DNA of 64,000 nt from positions 1,860,001 through 1,924,000 of the forward strand of contig NZ_JAWJEJ010000001.1 in the NCBI RefSeq assembly GCF_032911445.1, in the 5' to 3' direction. The position numbers were made by a program, and so were the translations under genes. A model generated the notes under the pieces. The model ran no database searches and was not told the DNA's origin. It worked only from the letters and a program-made list of their open reading frames with translations. Origin of the DNA: Sphingomonas sp. HF-S4. GTDB taxonomy: Bacteria; Pseudomonadota; Alphaproteobacteria; Sphingomonadales; Sphingomonadaceae. Shown here in pieces: positions 8,627-17,991 of the stretch. Numbering within the stretch: the stretch's first letter is position 1; every line of letters begins with the position of its first letter.

Positions 8627-9346
8627 TCACACCTTGCGCGCCCGCAGAAACGGCTCGATCACCGTTGCCATCAGATCATAGCCCTGGTCGGTCGGATGGA
8701 CACCATCGGTCGCGAGGCCCGGTCGCATGCCGCCCTTGGCGTCGGCTAGGACCGGCCAGTAATCGATCCAGGTCACTCTCGCAGTTTGCGCATATGCCTT
8801 GAGCCGGGCGTTGATCGCGCGGATCGGCGCGACCGTCTCCAGCCCGGGCCGCCACGGAAAGCCGTCCGCGGGCGGCACCGAGGCGATCAGCACCTCGATG
8901 CGATTGGCCTGGGCGATCGCCGTCATCATCCGGAAATTGTCGCAGGTCTGGGTGAGCGTGATCTTGCCGGTGTTGCCGGCAACGTCGTTGGTCGCGGCCA
9001 TGATGTGGAGGTAGCGCGGCTTCAATGCGACGACGTCGGCCATCATCCGCAGCACCATTTGCGGGGTGGTCTGTCCGCCGATCCCGCGGCCGACGCGACC
9101 TGGCTTGAAGAATTCCGGACGCTGCCTGCGCCAGCCTTCGGTGATCGAATCGCCCATGAAGACGATGTTGGTCTTCGCGCCCGATGCGAGCAGCGCACGG
9201 TTCTCCTCGGCATAGCGATCGAGCCAGGGCCAATCTTCGCGAAGCTGGCGCTGGCGCTTGTCCTCGCGATTCTCCTGCGGCTGCGCTCGGACGGCGAGCG
9301 GGAGCGCGAGTGCGCCGGCCAGGAAGCCGCGGCGAACGATCGGCAT
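8627..9346 (-). CDS. SGNH/GDSL hydrolase with Tat-like signal
   Basis: A 239-residue exported esterase-type hydrolase. The signal MPIVRRGFLAGALALPL carries a twin arginine. Catalytic blocks are clear: Ser67 in FMGDSITEGW (block I), the Asn of AATNDVAGN (block III) and the Asp-His pair in DGVHPTDQGY (block V). This architecture is common among acetylesterases that remove acyl groups from plant polysaccharides and among lipases, and the carbohydrate-rich neighbourhood favours the former. The start at 9346 is supported by the AGGAGAGAT ribosome site directly upstream and the signal peptide. It lies 158 bases upstream of the cupin gene on the same strand, so it may have its own promoter or belong to the same unit. 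Confidence 0.85.
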   Translation of the reverse strand: MPIVRRGFLAGALALPLAVRAQPQENREDKRQRQLREDWPWLDRYAEENRALLASGAKTNIVFMGDSITEGWRRQRPEFFKPGRVGRGIGGQTTPQMVLRMMADVVALKPRYLHIMAATNDVAGNTGKITLTQTCDNFRMMTAIAQANRIEVLIASVPPADGFPWRPGLETVAPIRAINARLKAYAQTARVTWIDYWPVLADAKGGMRPGLATDGVHPTDQGYDLMATVIEPFLRARKV

Positions 9347-9635
9347 CGTGATCTCTCCTGTCCTTCGGCGAGCGGCGACCCGCCTGTTTCGGCACGAGCT
9401 TAGCGGGCTGCAAAGAAAGCTGGCAAGCGCGCTGGATCGCAGTCGTTCTTGAGAATGAGCCCGCCATAAGCGCGGTTCCGGGGCTCGCATCGGCCAGCAG
9501 CACCGCGCCTCTGTTCGCCCGCGGTCGGCATATCTCGGCCGCGGGCCAATAGTTTCTCGCACTTGCACGCGAACTTCGCCTATTAGCACTTCGATTCAGC
9601 TGAATTGCCGGGGGGCGACGCAGCCGGGCAGGAGT

Positions 9636-11120
9636 ATGAGTGTGATATCGCGAGCGAGTTTAGGCCGATCCCTTTGGCAAGGCAGCGCAGTCGCGGCCGT
9701 GGTCGGATTGCTGGCCGCGCCGGGCTTCGCGCAGCAGCAGACGCCCCCTGCCGCACCGATGGTGCAGCCGCTGCCGCCGGTGGCTCCAGTGGTGCCGCCT
9801 CCGACGATCAGCGCAGCGCAGGCGGCGCAGCTGACTCAGTTGCTCGCCGATGCCGGCTTCGCGCAAGGGCTTCGCCACGACGGTGCCGCAGCGCCGCAGA
9901 TGGGCGGTAACGAGGCGGTGGTCCGCGCGGCGCTCGATTATGCCCGCGCGGTGCATTCGGGGCGGCTCGATACCAGCGACTTCCAGGCGGACTGGGGCCT
10001 GCGCCCCGCCGCTTATGATCCGATACCGGCCTTTGCCGATGCGGTGAAGCGCGATCGTATTGCGGCGTGGTTCCGCTCGCTGCCGCCACCATATGCCGGC
10101 TATGACGGGCTGCAGAAGGGCCTGGCCAATTACCGCAAGATCGAGGCAGCGGGGGGCTGGTCGACGCTCCCGGCGGGCCCGGACCTTGCCGTAGGATCCA
10201 CCGGGGCGCGAGTCACTGCGCTGCGCAAGCGGCTCGCGGTTGAGGACAGCGACGTCGCGACGACAGGCGCCACGTTCGACGCCGAACTGAAGGAAGCCGT
10301 GGTCCGCGCGCAACGGCGCTATGGCCTCAACCCCACCGGCCTCGTCTCGACCCAGACGCTCGCCGCGCTCAACGTCCCCGCCGGCGATCGCGTGCGCCAG
10401 ATCATGGCGAACATGGAGCGCTGGCGCTGGCTGCCCGCCGAGCTGCCAGCCAAGCGCATCCAGGTCAACATCGCCGCGGCGGTGCTGACGGTGTTCGAGG
10501 GCGATGCGCCGATCGCATCGATGAAGGCGGTGACCGGACGTCCGGGCAACGAGACGCCGATGCTCCAGTCGCGCATCCATTCGATCGTGCTCAATCCGCC
10601 GTGGAACGTCCCCGCCGGGATCGCCGCCAAGGAGCTGTTCCCCAAGGGTGCAGCCTATCTGGCGGCGAACAATTACAAGATCATCGGCACCGGCGCGGGC
10701 CGCCGCATCCAGCAGCAGCCCGGGCCGAAGAGCGCGCTGGGGCTCTACAAGTTCGACTTCGACAACCCTTACGCCGTGTACCTCCACGATACTCCGGCAC
10801 AGGCGAAGTTCGCGAGCTTCAACCGGCTCGACAGTCATGGCTGCGTGCGGCTCGAAAAGCCCGGCCCGCTCGCCGAGCTGCTGCTGCGCAACGATCCCGC
10901 CTGGCAGCCCGACGCGATCGAGGCGGCCAAGGACAAGGGCAAGACGCTGCGCGTCCAGCTCCAGCCGCAGGACCAGGTGCACGTCTATCTGCTCTATTGG
11001 ACCGCGTTTGCCAGCGCGAACGGCCAGATGAACTTCCGCGGCGATCCCTATGGCTGGGACAAGACGCTCGCCGCCAAGATCGAGAGGCGCTCGGCGATCA
11101 CCGCCGTCGCCGCACGCTGA
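9636..11120 (+). CDS. L,D-transpeptidase with peptidoglycan-binding domain
   Basis: A 494-residue periplasmic enzyme of the YcbB-like type, which forms 3-3 cross-links in peptidoglycan or attaches proteins to it. A signal peptide (AVVGLLAAPGFAQQ) is followed by a Pro/Ala-rich stretch, a scaffold domain (about 70-190), a peptidoglycan-binding motif region (VGSTGARVTALRKRL near 190, then the helix bundle to about 255) and a YkuD catalytic domain (about 285-450). The catalytic signature HGCVRLE contains the nucleophile Cys403, preceded by the conserved His in SRIHSIVLNPPWNVP and LHDTP. The length fits the long YcbB class. A small lipoprotein gene follows 16 bases downstream and is probably co-transcribed. 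Confidence 0.92.
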   Translation: MSVISRASLGRSLWQGSAVAAVVGLLAAPGFAQQQTPPAAPMVQPLPPVAPVVPPPTISAAQAAQLTQLLADAGFAQGLRHDGAAAPQMGGNEAVVRAALDYARAVHSGRLDTSDFQADWGLRPAAYDPIPAFADAVKRDRIAAWFRSLPPPYAGYDGLQKGLANYRKIEAAGGWSTLPAGPDLAVGSTGARVTALRKRLAVEDSDVATTGATFDAELKEAVVRAQRRYGLNPTGLVSTQTLAALNVPAGDRVRQIMANMERWRWLPAELPAKRIQVNIAAAVLTVFEGDAPIASMKAVTGRPGNETPMLQSRIHSIVLNPPWNVPAGIAAKELFPKGAAYLAANNYKIIGTGAGRRIQQQPGPKSALGLYKFDFDNPYAVYLHDTPAQAKFASFNRLDSHGCVRLEKPGPLAELLLRNDPAWQPDAIEAAKDKGKTLRVQLQPQDQVHVYLLYWTAFASANGQMNFRGDPYGWDKTLAAKIERRSAITAVAAR

Positions 11121-11136
11121 CGAAGAGGGACCAAGG

Positions 11137-11448
11137 ATGAATATCAAGCGTATCGCCCCGCTCGCTGCAGCACTGGCGCTCGCCGCCTGCTCGGGCGGCG
11201 ACGAGAAGGCGCCGCCCCCAGTCGAGAACATGGCGCCGATCGAAGTCGAGAACACGACGGTGGAACTGCCGGCCGAGGCGCCCGCCGCGCCGCTGGTCGA
11301 CAACGTCACCGTCGCGGTGCCCGAGGCCGAGACCGTCCCCTCGGGCCTCAGCGCCGACGAGCAGACCCAGGACGATGCCGACGCCACCGGCATGACCGCG
11401 CGCGTCTCGCGCGATGAAGCCGGCAACGACAGCGCGCCGGTGGAATAG
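11137..11448 (+). CDS. Small acidic lipoprotein
   Basis: A 103-residue protein starting at ATG 11137 with GAGGGA about six bases upstream. The signal MNIKRIAPLAAALALAAC ends in a lipobox, placing the lipidated cysteine at residue 18. The mature part is short, acidic, and rich in Val, Glu, Pro and Ala with repeated VEN/VE segments and no recognisable domain, so it is probably a disordered envelope tether. It follows the L,D-transpeptidase by 16 bases and ends 20 bases from the convergent halogenase gene. A cell-wall role is suggested by position only. Confidence 0.75.
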   Translation: MNIKRIAPLAAALALAACSGGDEKAPPPVENMAPIEVENTTVELPAEAPAAPLVDNVTVAVPEAETVPSGLSADEQTQDDADATGMTARVSRDEAGNDSAPVE

Positions 11449-11468
11449 ACCCGTTTCCGCCGGCGGCG

Positions 11469-12962
11469 TCAGGCGTCGCCGGCGGGGCAGTATTGCGCCA
11501 GGAAATCCTGGTGCGACGGCATCCGTGCGACCGCAGTGTCGATATTCGACTTGAGCGTCGCGAGCGCGCCGGCGAGCGTGTCGGCATCCATCATTCTTGC
11601 GAGCTGGTGATAGCTTCGAGGGGCTAGCCCCTGGCCGAGCAGCACCTGAACCCAGCTATCCACCCGGAACAGGTCGTTGCCCTCCTTATAGGCCTGAGCG
11701 GCATCGCGGAACAGCGCCATGCGCTGCGCGAGGCTGTCGGGAATCTCCATCGTCCGGCAGCGATCCCAGAAGGGGGAATCGTCGCGCTGGGTGAGGTGGT
11801 AATGGAGCGTGATGAAGTCGCGGATCCCCTCGATTTCGTAGCGCGACTGGGCGTTGAACCGCGCGGCCAGCGCCTCGCTGCACCCGCCGAACGGGAATTC
11901 CTGGATCAGCCGGGTGATCGCGACCTTAACCAGATGGATGCTGGTCGATTCGAGCGGTTCGATGAAGCCGCTGGCGAGGCCCAGCGCCACGCAGTTCTTG
12001 TTCCAGACCTGCCGCCGTGCGCCGGTCTGGTACCGGATTACCCTCGGCTCGGTGAGGACTTCGCCTTCTACATCGCCAAGAAGCTGGGCCTGCGCCTCGT
12101 CGTCCGAGAGGAAGTCGCTGCAATAGACGATGCCGTTGCCGACGCGATGCTGGAGCGGGATGCGCCAGCGCCAGCCGGCCTGGTGCGCGATCGCGCGGGT
12201 GAGCGGGATGGCGGGGCCTACCGAGCGCGTCTGCACCGCAATCGCCGAATTGGTGGCGAGGTAGCGCGTCCAGTCGTCATAGCCGGTCTCCAGCGTCTGC
12301 TCGATCAGCAGACCGCGAAAACCGGTGCAGTCGAGGAACAGGTCGCCTTCGACGCGCGTCCCCGATGCGAGCACCAGCGCGGTGAGGAAGCCGGTTTCGG
12401 GATGCTGCTCGACCTGCGCAATCTTGCCCTCGACCCGCCGTACGCCCGCCGGTTCCGCAAGCCCCCTGAGGAAGCGCGCATAGAGCGTCGCGTCGAGATG
12501 ATAGGCGTAGTTGATCGGCACGCCCTCGGCCTTGGCGAACTTGCCCGCCTGCGACGCCTGGAGCTCGAAGCAATAGTCCGCCAGGCTGCCGCCAAAGCCG
12601 CGAGCCTGTGCATGGAGCCAGAAATGGTGGAAGTCGGCCATCCAGGTCGAGCGCTTGCCGATCTCGCCAAAGCTGTGGATGTAGCGGTCGCCGGGCTTGC
12701 CCCAATTCTCGAACGAGATGCCCAGCTTGAAGGTCGCCTGGGTGGCGCGCATGAATGCCTGCTCGTTGATCGTCAGCAGGTCGTGGAAGCTGCGCGACGT
12801 GGGGATGGTCGATTCCCCCACCCCGACCGTGCCGATCTCGTCGGACTCGACCAAGGTGATATCGAGCAGCGGCCCGAGCTGCTTGACCAAAGCCGCCGCG
12901 GCGACCCAGCCGGCGGTCCCCCCGCCGGCGATGACGACACGCTTCACGATCTGTTCGCTCAT
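11469..12962 (-). CDS. Flavin-dependent tryptophan halogenase family protein
   Basis: A 497-residue FAD-binding protein of the tryptophan-halogenase superfamily. It has the FAD motif IAGGGTAGWVAAAAL at the N-terminus, Lys79 in ATFKLGISF at the same number as the catalytic Lys79 of PrnA, the diagnostic WRWRIP motif, and EPLESTSIHL containing the Glu that matches PrnA Glu346. These enzymes use reduced flavin, oxygen and halide to form hypohalous acid for aromatic halogenation; the real substrate here is unknown. The start ATG overlaps the cupin stop by ATGA (12959-12962). It ends the TBDR-SapC-cupin-halogenase series, a placement typical of halogenases in TonB-receptor loci of Brevundimonas and Xanthomonas (for example BrvH). 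Confidence 0.88.
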   Translation of the reverse strand: MSEQIVKRVVIAGGGTAGWVAAAALVKQLGPLLDITLVESDEIGTVGVGESTIPTSRSFHDLLTINEQAFMRATQATFKLGISFENWGKPGDRYIHSFGEIGKRSTWMADFHHFWLHAQARGFGGSLADYCFELQASQAGKFAKAEGVPINYAYHLDATLYARFLRGLAEPAGVRRVEGKIAQVEQHPETGFLTALVLASGTRVEGDLFLDCTGFRGLLIEQTLETGYDDWTRYLATNSAIAVQTRSVGPAIPLTRAIAHQAGWRWRIPLQHRVGNGIVYCSDFLSDDEAQAQLLGDVEGEVLTEPRVIRYQTGARRQVWNKNCVALGLASGFIEPLESTSIHLVKVAITRLIQEFPFGGCSEALAARFNAQSRYEIEGIRDFITLHYHLTQRDDSPFWDRCRTMEIPDSLAQRMALFRDAAQAYKEGNDLFRVDSWVQVLLGQGLAPRSYHQLARMMDADTLAGALATLKSNIDTAVARMPSHQDFLAQYCPAGDA

Positions 12963-13990
12963 CGGTTCAACCTGTTCAGGAGGTCCGCGCGCAGCCGGCG
13001 CGCCTTGATGTCGTCGAGCGGCGCGAGGTTGCCGCGGGCAGCTTCGGGCAGATGCGCACCCGCGCGATCGGCGGGGCCGAAGACATAATAATCGAACAGC
13101 GCCTTCCACCCGGCCTTCTCGTGCTCGGGGCGGTCGCGCAGGCTAAGCATCGCATGGAGCAGCGTCGTCTGGGGCGTATCGACGAAGCGCGGCGCGGCAT
13201 TCCACCAATAGTTGATCATCGCGTTGAACGGATCGAGCGCCTCGACCTGATGCCACCACAAGGCGGGATAGATCAGCGCGTCCCCCGGCTCCATCTCCGC
13301 CACTTCGCCCGCGGCCAGCGCGTCGGCGAAGCCGGGATGGCGCACCGGATCGGGCGCATCGAAATCGACCATCGAGACGACCTGCCCCGCCGGCGTCAGC
13401 TCGAGCGGGCCGGGATAGAGATTGGCCGCCTGATCGGGCGGGAACAGCGTGAAGCGCCGGCGCCCGACCAGAGTCACCGCGATGTTGTTCGACATGTCGT
13501 AATGCGCCGCCGCGGTGGTGCGGTTGCCGATCCAGATGCTGACCAGCGGCGGATGCGCCTCCAGTTGCGGATCGCCGAACGGCAGTGCCGCCTGTTCGCG
13601 AAGCCCCGGCAGATACGAGTCGATATCGGTGGAGCCGATATAGATCGCCGGCGCGTGCGGATCGTCCAGCCCGGCGAGGAGCCGGTCCAGATAGCCCGAC
13701 AGCGATCCGCGCTCGCGCGCGAAATTCAGCGCCGTGCAGTCGTCGGCATAGCCGAACCGGCCGCCGATCGCCGCATCGCCGACATAGGCAGTGACCGGGC
13801 GCCCGCCATCGAATTGCTTGAGCCAGGCAATCGCCGACTCCGCGCCTTGCAGCCCGGCGGCGACCAGCGGCACGTCGCGCGCGATCCCGCGCAGGATCGC
13901 GGGACGCCCCTCGGCGATCAGGTCGGCGACGGCCAGGCTGCGCGCGTCCGCGCCCTCGATCACGCGCGTCCGACGAGCGATGGCGGGCAT
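12959..13990 (-). CDS. Cupin-like (JmjC-type) protein
   Basis: A 343-residue protein with a cupin-like/JmjC fold related to Fe(II)- and 2-oxoglutarate-dependent hydroxylases. The iron-binding facial triad is visible: His and Asp in TAAAHYDMSNN and a distal His in ALWWHQVEALD, separated by about 85 residues. The preceding segment HPPLVSIWIGNR and the following NAMINYWWN are typical of the family. There is no signal peptide, so it is cytoplasmic. Its stop is five bases from the start-side neighbour SapC and its last four bases overlap the halogenase start, indicating tight co-translation. It might hydroxylate a protein or small molecule; partner and substrate are unknown. Confidence 0.82.
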   Translation of the reverse strand: MPAIARRTRVIEGADARSLAVADLIAEGRPAILRGIARDVPLVAAGLQGAESAIAWLKQFDGGRPVTAYVGDAAIGGRFGYADDCTALNFARERGSLSGYLDRLLAGLDDPHAPAIYIGSTDIDSYLPGLREQAALPFGDPQLEAHPPLVSIWIGNRTTAAAHYDMSNNIAVTLVGRRRFTLFPPDQAANLYPGPLELTPAGQVVSMVDFDAPDPVRHPGFADALAAGEVAEMEPGDALIYPALWWHQVEALDPFNAMINYWWNAAPRFVDTPQTTLLHAMLSLRDRPEHEKAGWKALFDYYVFGPADRAGAHLPEAARGNLAPLDDIKARRLRADLLNRLNR

Positions 13991-13995
13991 GCCGG

Positions 13996-14718
13996 TCAGG
14001 CCACCGGATCCAGCAGCGCCTGCTTGCGGGCGATCAGCTGCTGGATGTTGCCGAGCGACGCCGCGGCCAGGATCGCGAGCCGCAATATCCCCGCGCTGTA
14101 CAGCTGCTCGAGCGCCGCCCCCGTCACCGCGGCAAGGCGTTCGACATCGATTACGAGCACGTCGGGGATCGTATAGCGGCGGTCCTCGCTGACATCGACG
14201 GTCAGCGTCACCGGCGCGAGCAGCCCGGCCTGGTCGAGCGCCGCATAGGCCCCCGGCGCCCTGTCCGTCTCGCGATAGAGCAGCTGCAGGATCTCCGAGA
14301 TCCGGTTCAGGTACGGCGTATTGCCGCCATGCTCCAGGAACAGCGGCAGGCCCTCGCCCGCGCCCACCCGCGGATCGTCCATGTCGACATGAACCATCGG
14401 CTCGCCCGCCCCGGCGCCGTCGGCACTGCGCGCGATGCCGATCGAAAACGGTCCGCGCTGGTGCATCGCGGGAACGTACCGGCTCGCCCAGCGATCGCCG
14501 GCGAGGAACAAATTCTCGTCGCGGTCGAGCCCGAGCAGCGCATAGGCCTGGATCCCAGCCTCGCGACGGCGAAAGATGATCGCGAACTCGCGCTGCAGTT
14601 CCTCGAACTCGGCGGGGAAGACCAATGCCTGGTTGGCGGCGTCGCCGAACGCGGCGCCTGCGCGGGGGCTGACCCGCAGATTTGCGTGGTCGATATTGTT
14701 GATCTGTACGGGGTTCAT
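13996..14718 (-). CDS. SapC family protein
   Basis: A 240-residue protein matching the SapC family, named after a gene near the Campylobacter S-layer locus but widespread in TonB-receptor operons of Alpha- and Gammaproteobacteria. The typical N-terminal segment reads FPAEFEELQREFAIIFRR, followed by LLGLDRDENLFL, the WASRYVPAMHQRGPFSIG core and the LFLEHGGNTPYLNRISEIL segment. No signal peptide is visible. Its molecular function is not established. ATG 14718 was chosen because homologues begin with a short MNPVQINN-like start; the open frame extends further upstream. The gene is separated from the receptor by a strong terminator and is followed within 5 bases by the cupin-like gene. Confidence 0.85.
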   Translation of the reverse strand: MNPVQINNIDHANLRVSPRAGAAFGDAANQALVFPAEFEELQREFAIIFRRREAGIQAYALLGLDRDENLFLAGDRWASRYVPAMHQRGPFSIGIARSADGAGAGEPMVHVDMDDPRVGAGEGLPLFLEHGGNTPYLNRISEILQLLYRETDRAPGAYAALDQAGLLAPVTLTVDVSEDRRYTIPDVLVIDVERLAAVTGAALEQLYSAGILRLAILAAASLGNIQQLIARKQALLDPVA

Positions 14719-14774
14719 CCGCTCCGGTCCTGTTTGCACCCAGTCTAGCGACGCGCGGGTGCCAGACAAAAGAA

Positions 14775-14804
14775 AAAGGCCGCTGCTCGGGAGCTGCGGC
14801 CTTT
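14775..14804 (-). terminator. Rho-independent terminator between TBDR and sapC-like gene
   Basis: A perfect nine-base inverted repeat (AAAGGCCGC at 14775-14783 and GCGGCCTTT at 14796-14804) with a further GCTC/GAGC pairing in the loop. On the minus strand it is followed by TTTTTCTTTTGTCT. It lies between the receptor stop (14851) and the SapC start (14718), so it should end or attenuate transcription after the receptor, giving less of the downstream genes. Confidence 0.88.
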
Positions 14805-14850
14805 CTCCCCCTTTTATCGGGAGTGGGCGCTGGCCCACTCCCGGGTCCGG

Positions 14851-17800
14851 TTAGAAGCGGAAGCGTCCGCCGAGCCAGAAGCGCGGCTTGAGCTCCTGCA
14901 CATAGACCAGGTTGGTCTCGCTGCGGGCATATTGACGGAACGGCTCGCTCGTCAGGTTCACCGCCTCGAGCGACAGCGAGAAGTTCGGCGTGAAATCATA
15001 GCTGATGTTCGCGTCGAGCGTGCCGAACGTGTCGGTGAACAGCGGGTTGCGGTTGCCGCCCTGGTTGGTGCCCGACAGATACTTGTCACGCCAGTTGTAC
15101 GAGACGCGGGCCGAGAGACCGCCCTTGTCGTAGATCGCCGTCAGGTTCGCGCTGTCGCCCAGGCCGGTCAGTGCGAAGATGTTGACGTTCGGATCGGCAT
15201 AGGGGTCCACGTTCACGTCGCCGTCGACCTTGGTGTACGACGCCGCAAAGCCGAAGCCCGACTCCCCGAAGAAGTGCGTCCAGGCGACTTCGAAGCCGTG
15301 GATGTTGCCCTCACGATTGTTGACCGGGCCGCTGATCGCGAAGTTGAACAGCGGGTCGGCGTCGTTGGCAACGATGTCCACCGCAGTGGCGAGCTGGTTG
15401 TAGAACGCCGTGCCCAGGCCCACGCCGGGGGTGTAATTTGCCTGGAACTGCGCCGTCGCCGCAGCCTGGTTGCCGTTGTTCTGCACCAGCAACGCGGTGT
15501 AGGCGAACAGGTTGATGTCGCTCAGCGGAATGTTGTTGGTCCGCAGATAATCGAGCGCGACGCCCGAACGCGTGCCGGGAGCGCCCGAGCTCGGATCGCG
15601 CAGGCCGAACAGGTTGCCATTGGTAACCTGCGTGCCGATGAAGTTGCGCACATTCTTGTTGAAGAAGCCGATCGATACGAAGCTCGAGGGCTTGTAGTAC
15701 CACTCCAGCGACACGTCGAAATTGTCCGATTCCAGCGGCAACAGCGACGGATCCTGCACGTTTGCGCCCGCAGCTGCAGCGCCAAGCGCCGTCGGGCGGT
15801 TGGGAGCGTTCGCCGTCACCGATGCGAACAGGCTGCCGTAATCCGCACGTGCCAGCGTCTGGCTGAACGAAGCACGCGCCTTGACGTTGTCGAGAACCTC
15901 GATGTCGAAATCGAGTGAAGGCAGCAGGTTATCGTAGCTCGCCTTCTGGACCACTGCGCCGCCGGCAGGGCCGCCATCGACATAGAGATCGTTGTCCGAC
16001 GCCCAGCGGATCGCCTGCGGCACCGATTGCAGCGCCACTGCATTGACTCGCGTCTTCTCGTAGCGGACGCCGATCAGGGCGTTTGCACGGCGGCCGGCGA
16101 TTTCGCCGCTCCAGTTCATCTGGCCGTACACCGCCCAGGTCTTTTCGCCGACCGTATCGTCCGCCGAACCCTGCAGCGCGATGTTCCGGCCGGGCTGGTT
16201 GACGTAGTAAGGCGAGAAGATGTCGAGGAGCTCGACTGCGTCGCCGCGGAACGCGACCAGCGCCGAGCCGGTCGAATTCGGGTTATACTTGTCGAACTTG
16301 CAGGTCATGCAGAAGGTCTTGACCAGATCGCCGGCCAGCTGGCTGACGAGCCCGGTGTCGGTGATGCCCCAGTCGCCCAGCATCTGCTGGGTGTTCGAGC
16401 TCGCCGAGCGCATCTTGGCATCGACATAGTCGCCGCCGAAGACGAACTTGCTTCCCTCGCCCAGATCCCAGGCGAATTCGGCGCCGTACTGATTGATCCG
16501 CGCTTCCTGCTCCGAAGTGATCGTACGCGCGATCTGCGTGCCGACGTCGCCGATATCGAGCTGGTTGTTGCAATTGCCGCCGCGGCCGCCGTTGGTGGCG
16601 TTGCAGTCGTTGATCGTTTCGGACTGCTGCGGGAAGCCACCGGTGAAATCGACGCGGTGCGTCGCACGAACCGGGGCGCCGATCGAGATCGTCGTCGCCG
16701 ACGATCCGTTGGCATTGTCCGGCGTGGTCTTCGACTTCGAATGGTTGGCGTCGAGCGTCAGCGACAGGGCGTCGGTGAAGTTCCACTTGAGGTTGCCGCC
16801 GACCGAGTACAGCTCGCTCTGGGTGGCGAAGCGCTGCTGCTCATAGCCCTTATCCGCCTGCACCGCTTCGGCCAGGATGATGGCGCTCTGCATCTGCTTG
16901 TTGTCGTCGAAGGTGACGTCGGTGAACGGACGCTGGAACCAGTTGGTCTGCTCGCTGCGCTCGTCGCTCAGCTTGTTGCGGGCATAGAGACCGTCGACGG
17001 TGATCTCGATCGCGTCCGAAGGCTTGAACTGGACGACCGCCTGGCCGTTCAGACGCTCGCGACGGTTCTCGGAGAACTGGTAGCGGCTGTCGTTCGGGAT
17101 CTGGACATACGGCGTCGTCGGCCGATTGGTGATGTTGGTCGTCGGGCTGATATATGGGCCCGCCGTGCTGAGGAAGGCTGCCAGCGGAACGATGTTCCAA
17201 TAGTTCGGGTTCGACTGGATCGAAGTCGATTCGCGCAACTGGTAGCTGCCGAACACCGTGACGCCGAAGGTCTCGCTGGGGTTCTTCCAGTTGAGCAGGC
17301 CCGAAACTTCCGGAGTGATCTTCTTCAGATCGGCTTCGGCATCCTCGACCGTCAGATCATAGAGCGCCTTGGCGCCGATCGAGCCCGAGAAGCCGTCCTC
17401 GCGCGAATCGAGCGGACGGCGAGTCACGATGTTGATTGCGGCGCCGATGCCACCCGACGGGATATTGGCGCGGCCGGTCTTGTATACTTCGAGCGCCGAG
17501 ACGCCTTCCGAGGCGAGGTTCTGGAAGTCGAACGAACGGCCGGTGCCGCGTGCGAAGGCGTTGCCGGTGCTGGTATCGATGCTGGTGGAGGGAAGCTGGC
17601 GACCGTTGATCGTCACCAGGTTGAAGCCGCCGCTGAAGCCGCGAACCGCGACCTGCGAACCTTCGCCGTTCGCACGGGTGATCGAAACGCCGGTGATCCG
17701 CTGCAGCGACTCGGCAAGGTTGGTATCGGGGAACTTGCCGATGTCTTCGGCGGAGATCGCATCGACCACGCCGGCCGAGTTGCGCTTGATCGCGATCGCC

Positions 17801-17991
17801 TGATCCAGCGCGGCACGAATGCCGGTGACGACGATATCTTCGCCTTGCGCCGTGTCATCCTGCGCTGCCGAGGCCGTATCGGCCTGCGCAGCTTCCTGCG
17901 CCAGCGCCATGCCAGGCATCATCAGGCACGCCGTGATGGCGATTGCGGAAGCCGTACGCGCGAGCGTCGGCGTGCGCCGAGTGCTTTTCAT
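14851..17991 (-). CDS. TonB-dependent receptor (carbohydrate type)
   Basis: A 1046-residue outer-membrane receptor that imports a substrate using TonB-transduced energy. The signal peptide ends near MALAQEA. A TonB-box-like EDIVVTGIRAAL is followed by a plug domain (about 60-190) with KFPDTNLAESLQRITGVSI and VRGFSGGFNLVTINGRQLP, then a long beta-barrel finishing with aromatic FWLGGRFRF, typical for outer-membrane insertion. The length and ITRANGEG region match the large Caulobacter/Xanthomonas receptors used for oligosaccharides. SapC, cupin-like and halogenase genes lie downstream, and a LacI-type operator sits about 70 bases upstream. The substrate is unknown; the neighbourhood suggests a plant-derived glycan. 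Confidence 0.95.
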   Translation of the reverse strand: MKSTRRTPTLARTASAIAITACLMMPGMALAQEAAQADTASAAQDDTAQGEDIVVTGIRAALDQAIAIKRNSAGVVDAISAEDIGKFPDTNLAESLQRITGVSITRANGEGSQVAVRGFSGGFNLVTINGRQLPSTSIDTSTGNAFARGTGRSFDFQNLASEGVSALEVYKTGRANIPSGGIGAAINIVTRRPLDSREDGFSGSIGAKALYDLTVEDAEADLKKITPEVSGLLNWKNPSETFGVTVFGSYQLRESTSIQSNPNYWNIVPLAAFLSTAGPYISPTTNITNRPTTPYVQIPNDSRYQFSENRRERLNGQAVVQFKPSDAIEITVDGLYARNKLSDERSEQTNWFQRPFTDVTFDDNKQMQSAIILAEAVQADKGYEQQRFATQSELYSVGGNLKWNFTDALSLTLDANHSKSKTTPDNANGSSATTISIGAPVRATHRVDFTGGFPQQSETINDCNATNGGRGGNCNNQLDIGDVGTQIARTITSEQEARINQYGAEFAWDLGEGSKFVFGGDYVDAKMRSASSNTQQMLGDWGITDTGLVSQLAGDLVKTFCMTCKFDKYNPNSTGSALVAFRGDAVELLDIFSPYYVNQPGRNIALQGSADDTVGEKTWAVYGQMNWSGEIAGRRANALIGVRYEKTRVNAVALQSVPQAIRWASDNDLYVDGGPAGGAVVQKASYDNLLPSLDFDIEVLDNVKARASFSQTLARADYGSLFASVTANAPNRPTALGAAAAGANVQDPSLLPLESDNFDVSLEWYYKPSSFVSIGFFNKNVRNFIGTQVTNGNLFGLRDPSSGAPGTRSGVALDYLRTNNIPLSDINLFAYTALLVQNNGNQAAATAQFQANYTPGVGLGTAFYNQLATAVDIVANDADPLFNFAISGPVNNREGNIHGFEVAWTHFFGESGFGFAASYTKVDGDVNVDPYADPNVNIFALTGLGDSANLTAIYDKGGLSARVSYNWRDKYLSGTNQGGNRNPLFTDTFGTLDANISYDFTPNFSLSLEAVNLTSEPFRQYARSETNLVYVQELKPRFWLGGRFRF

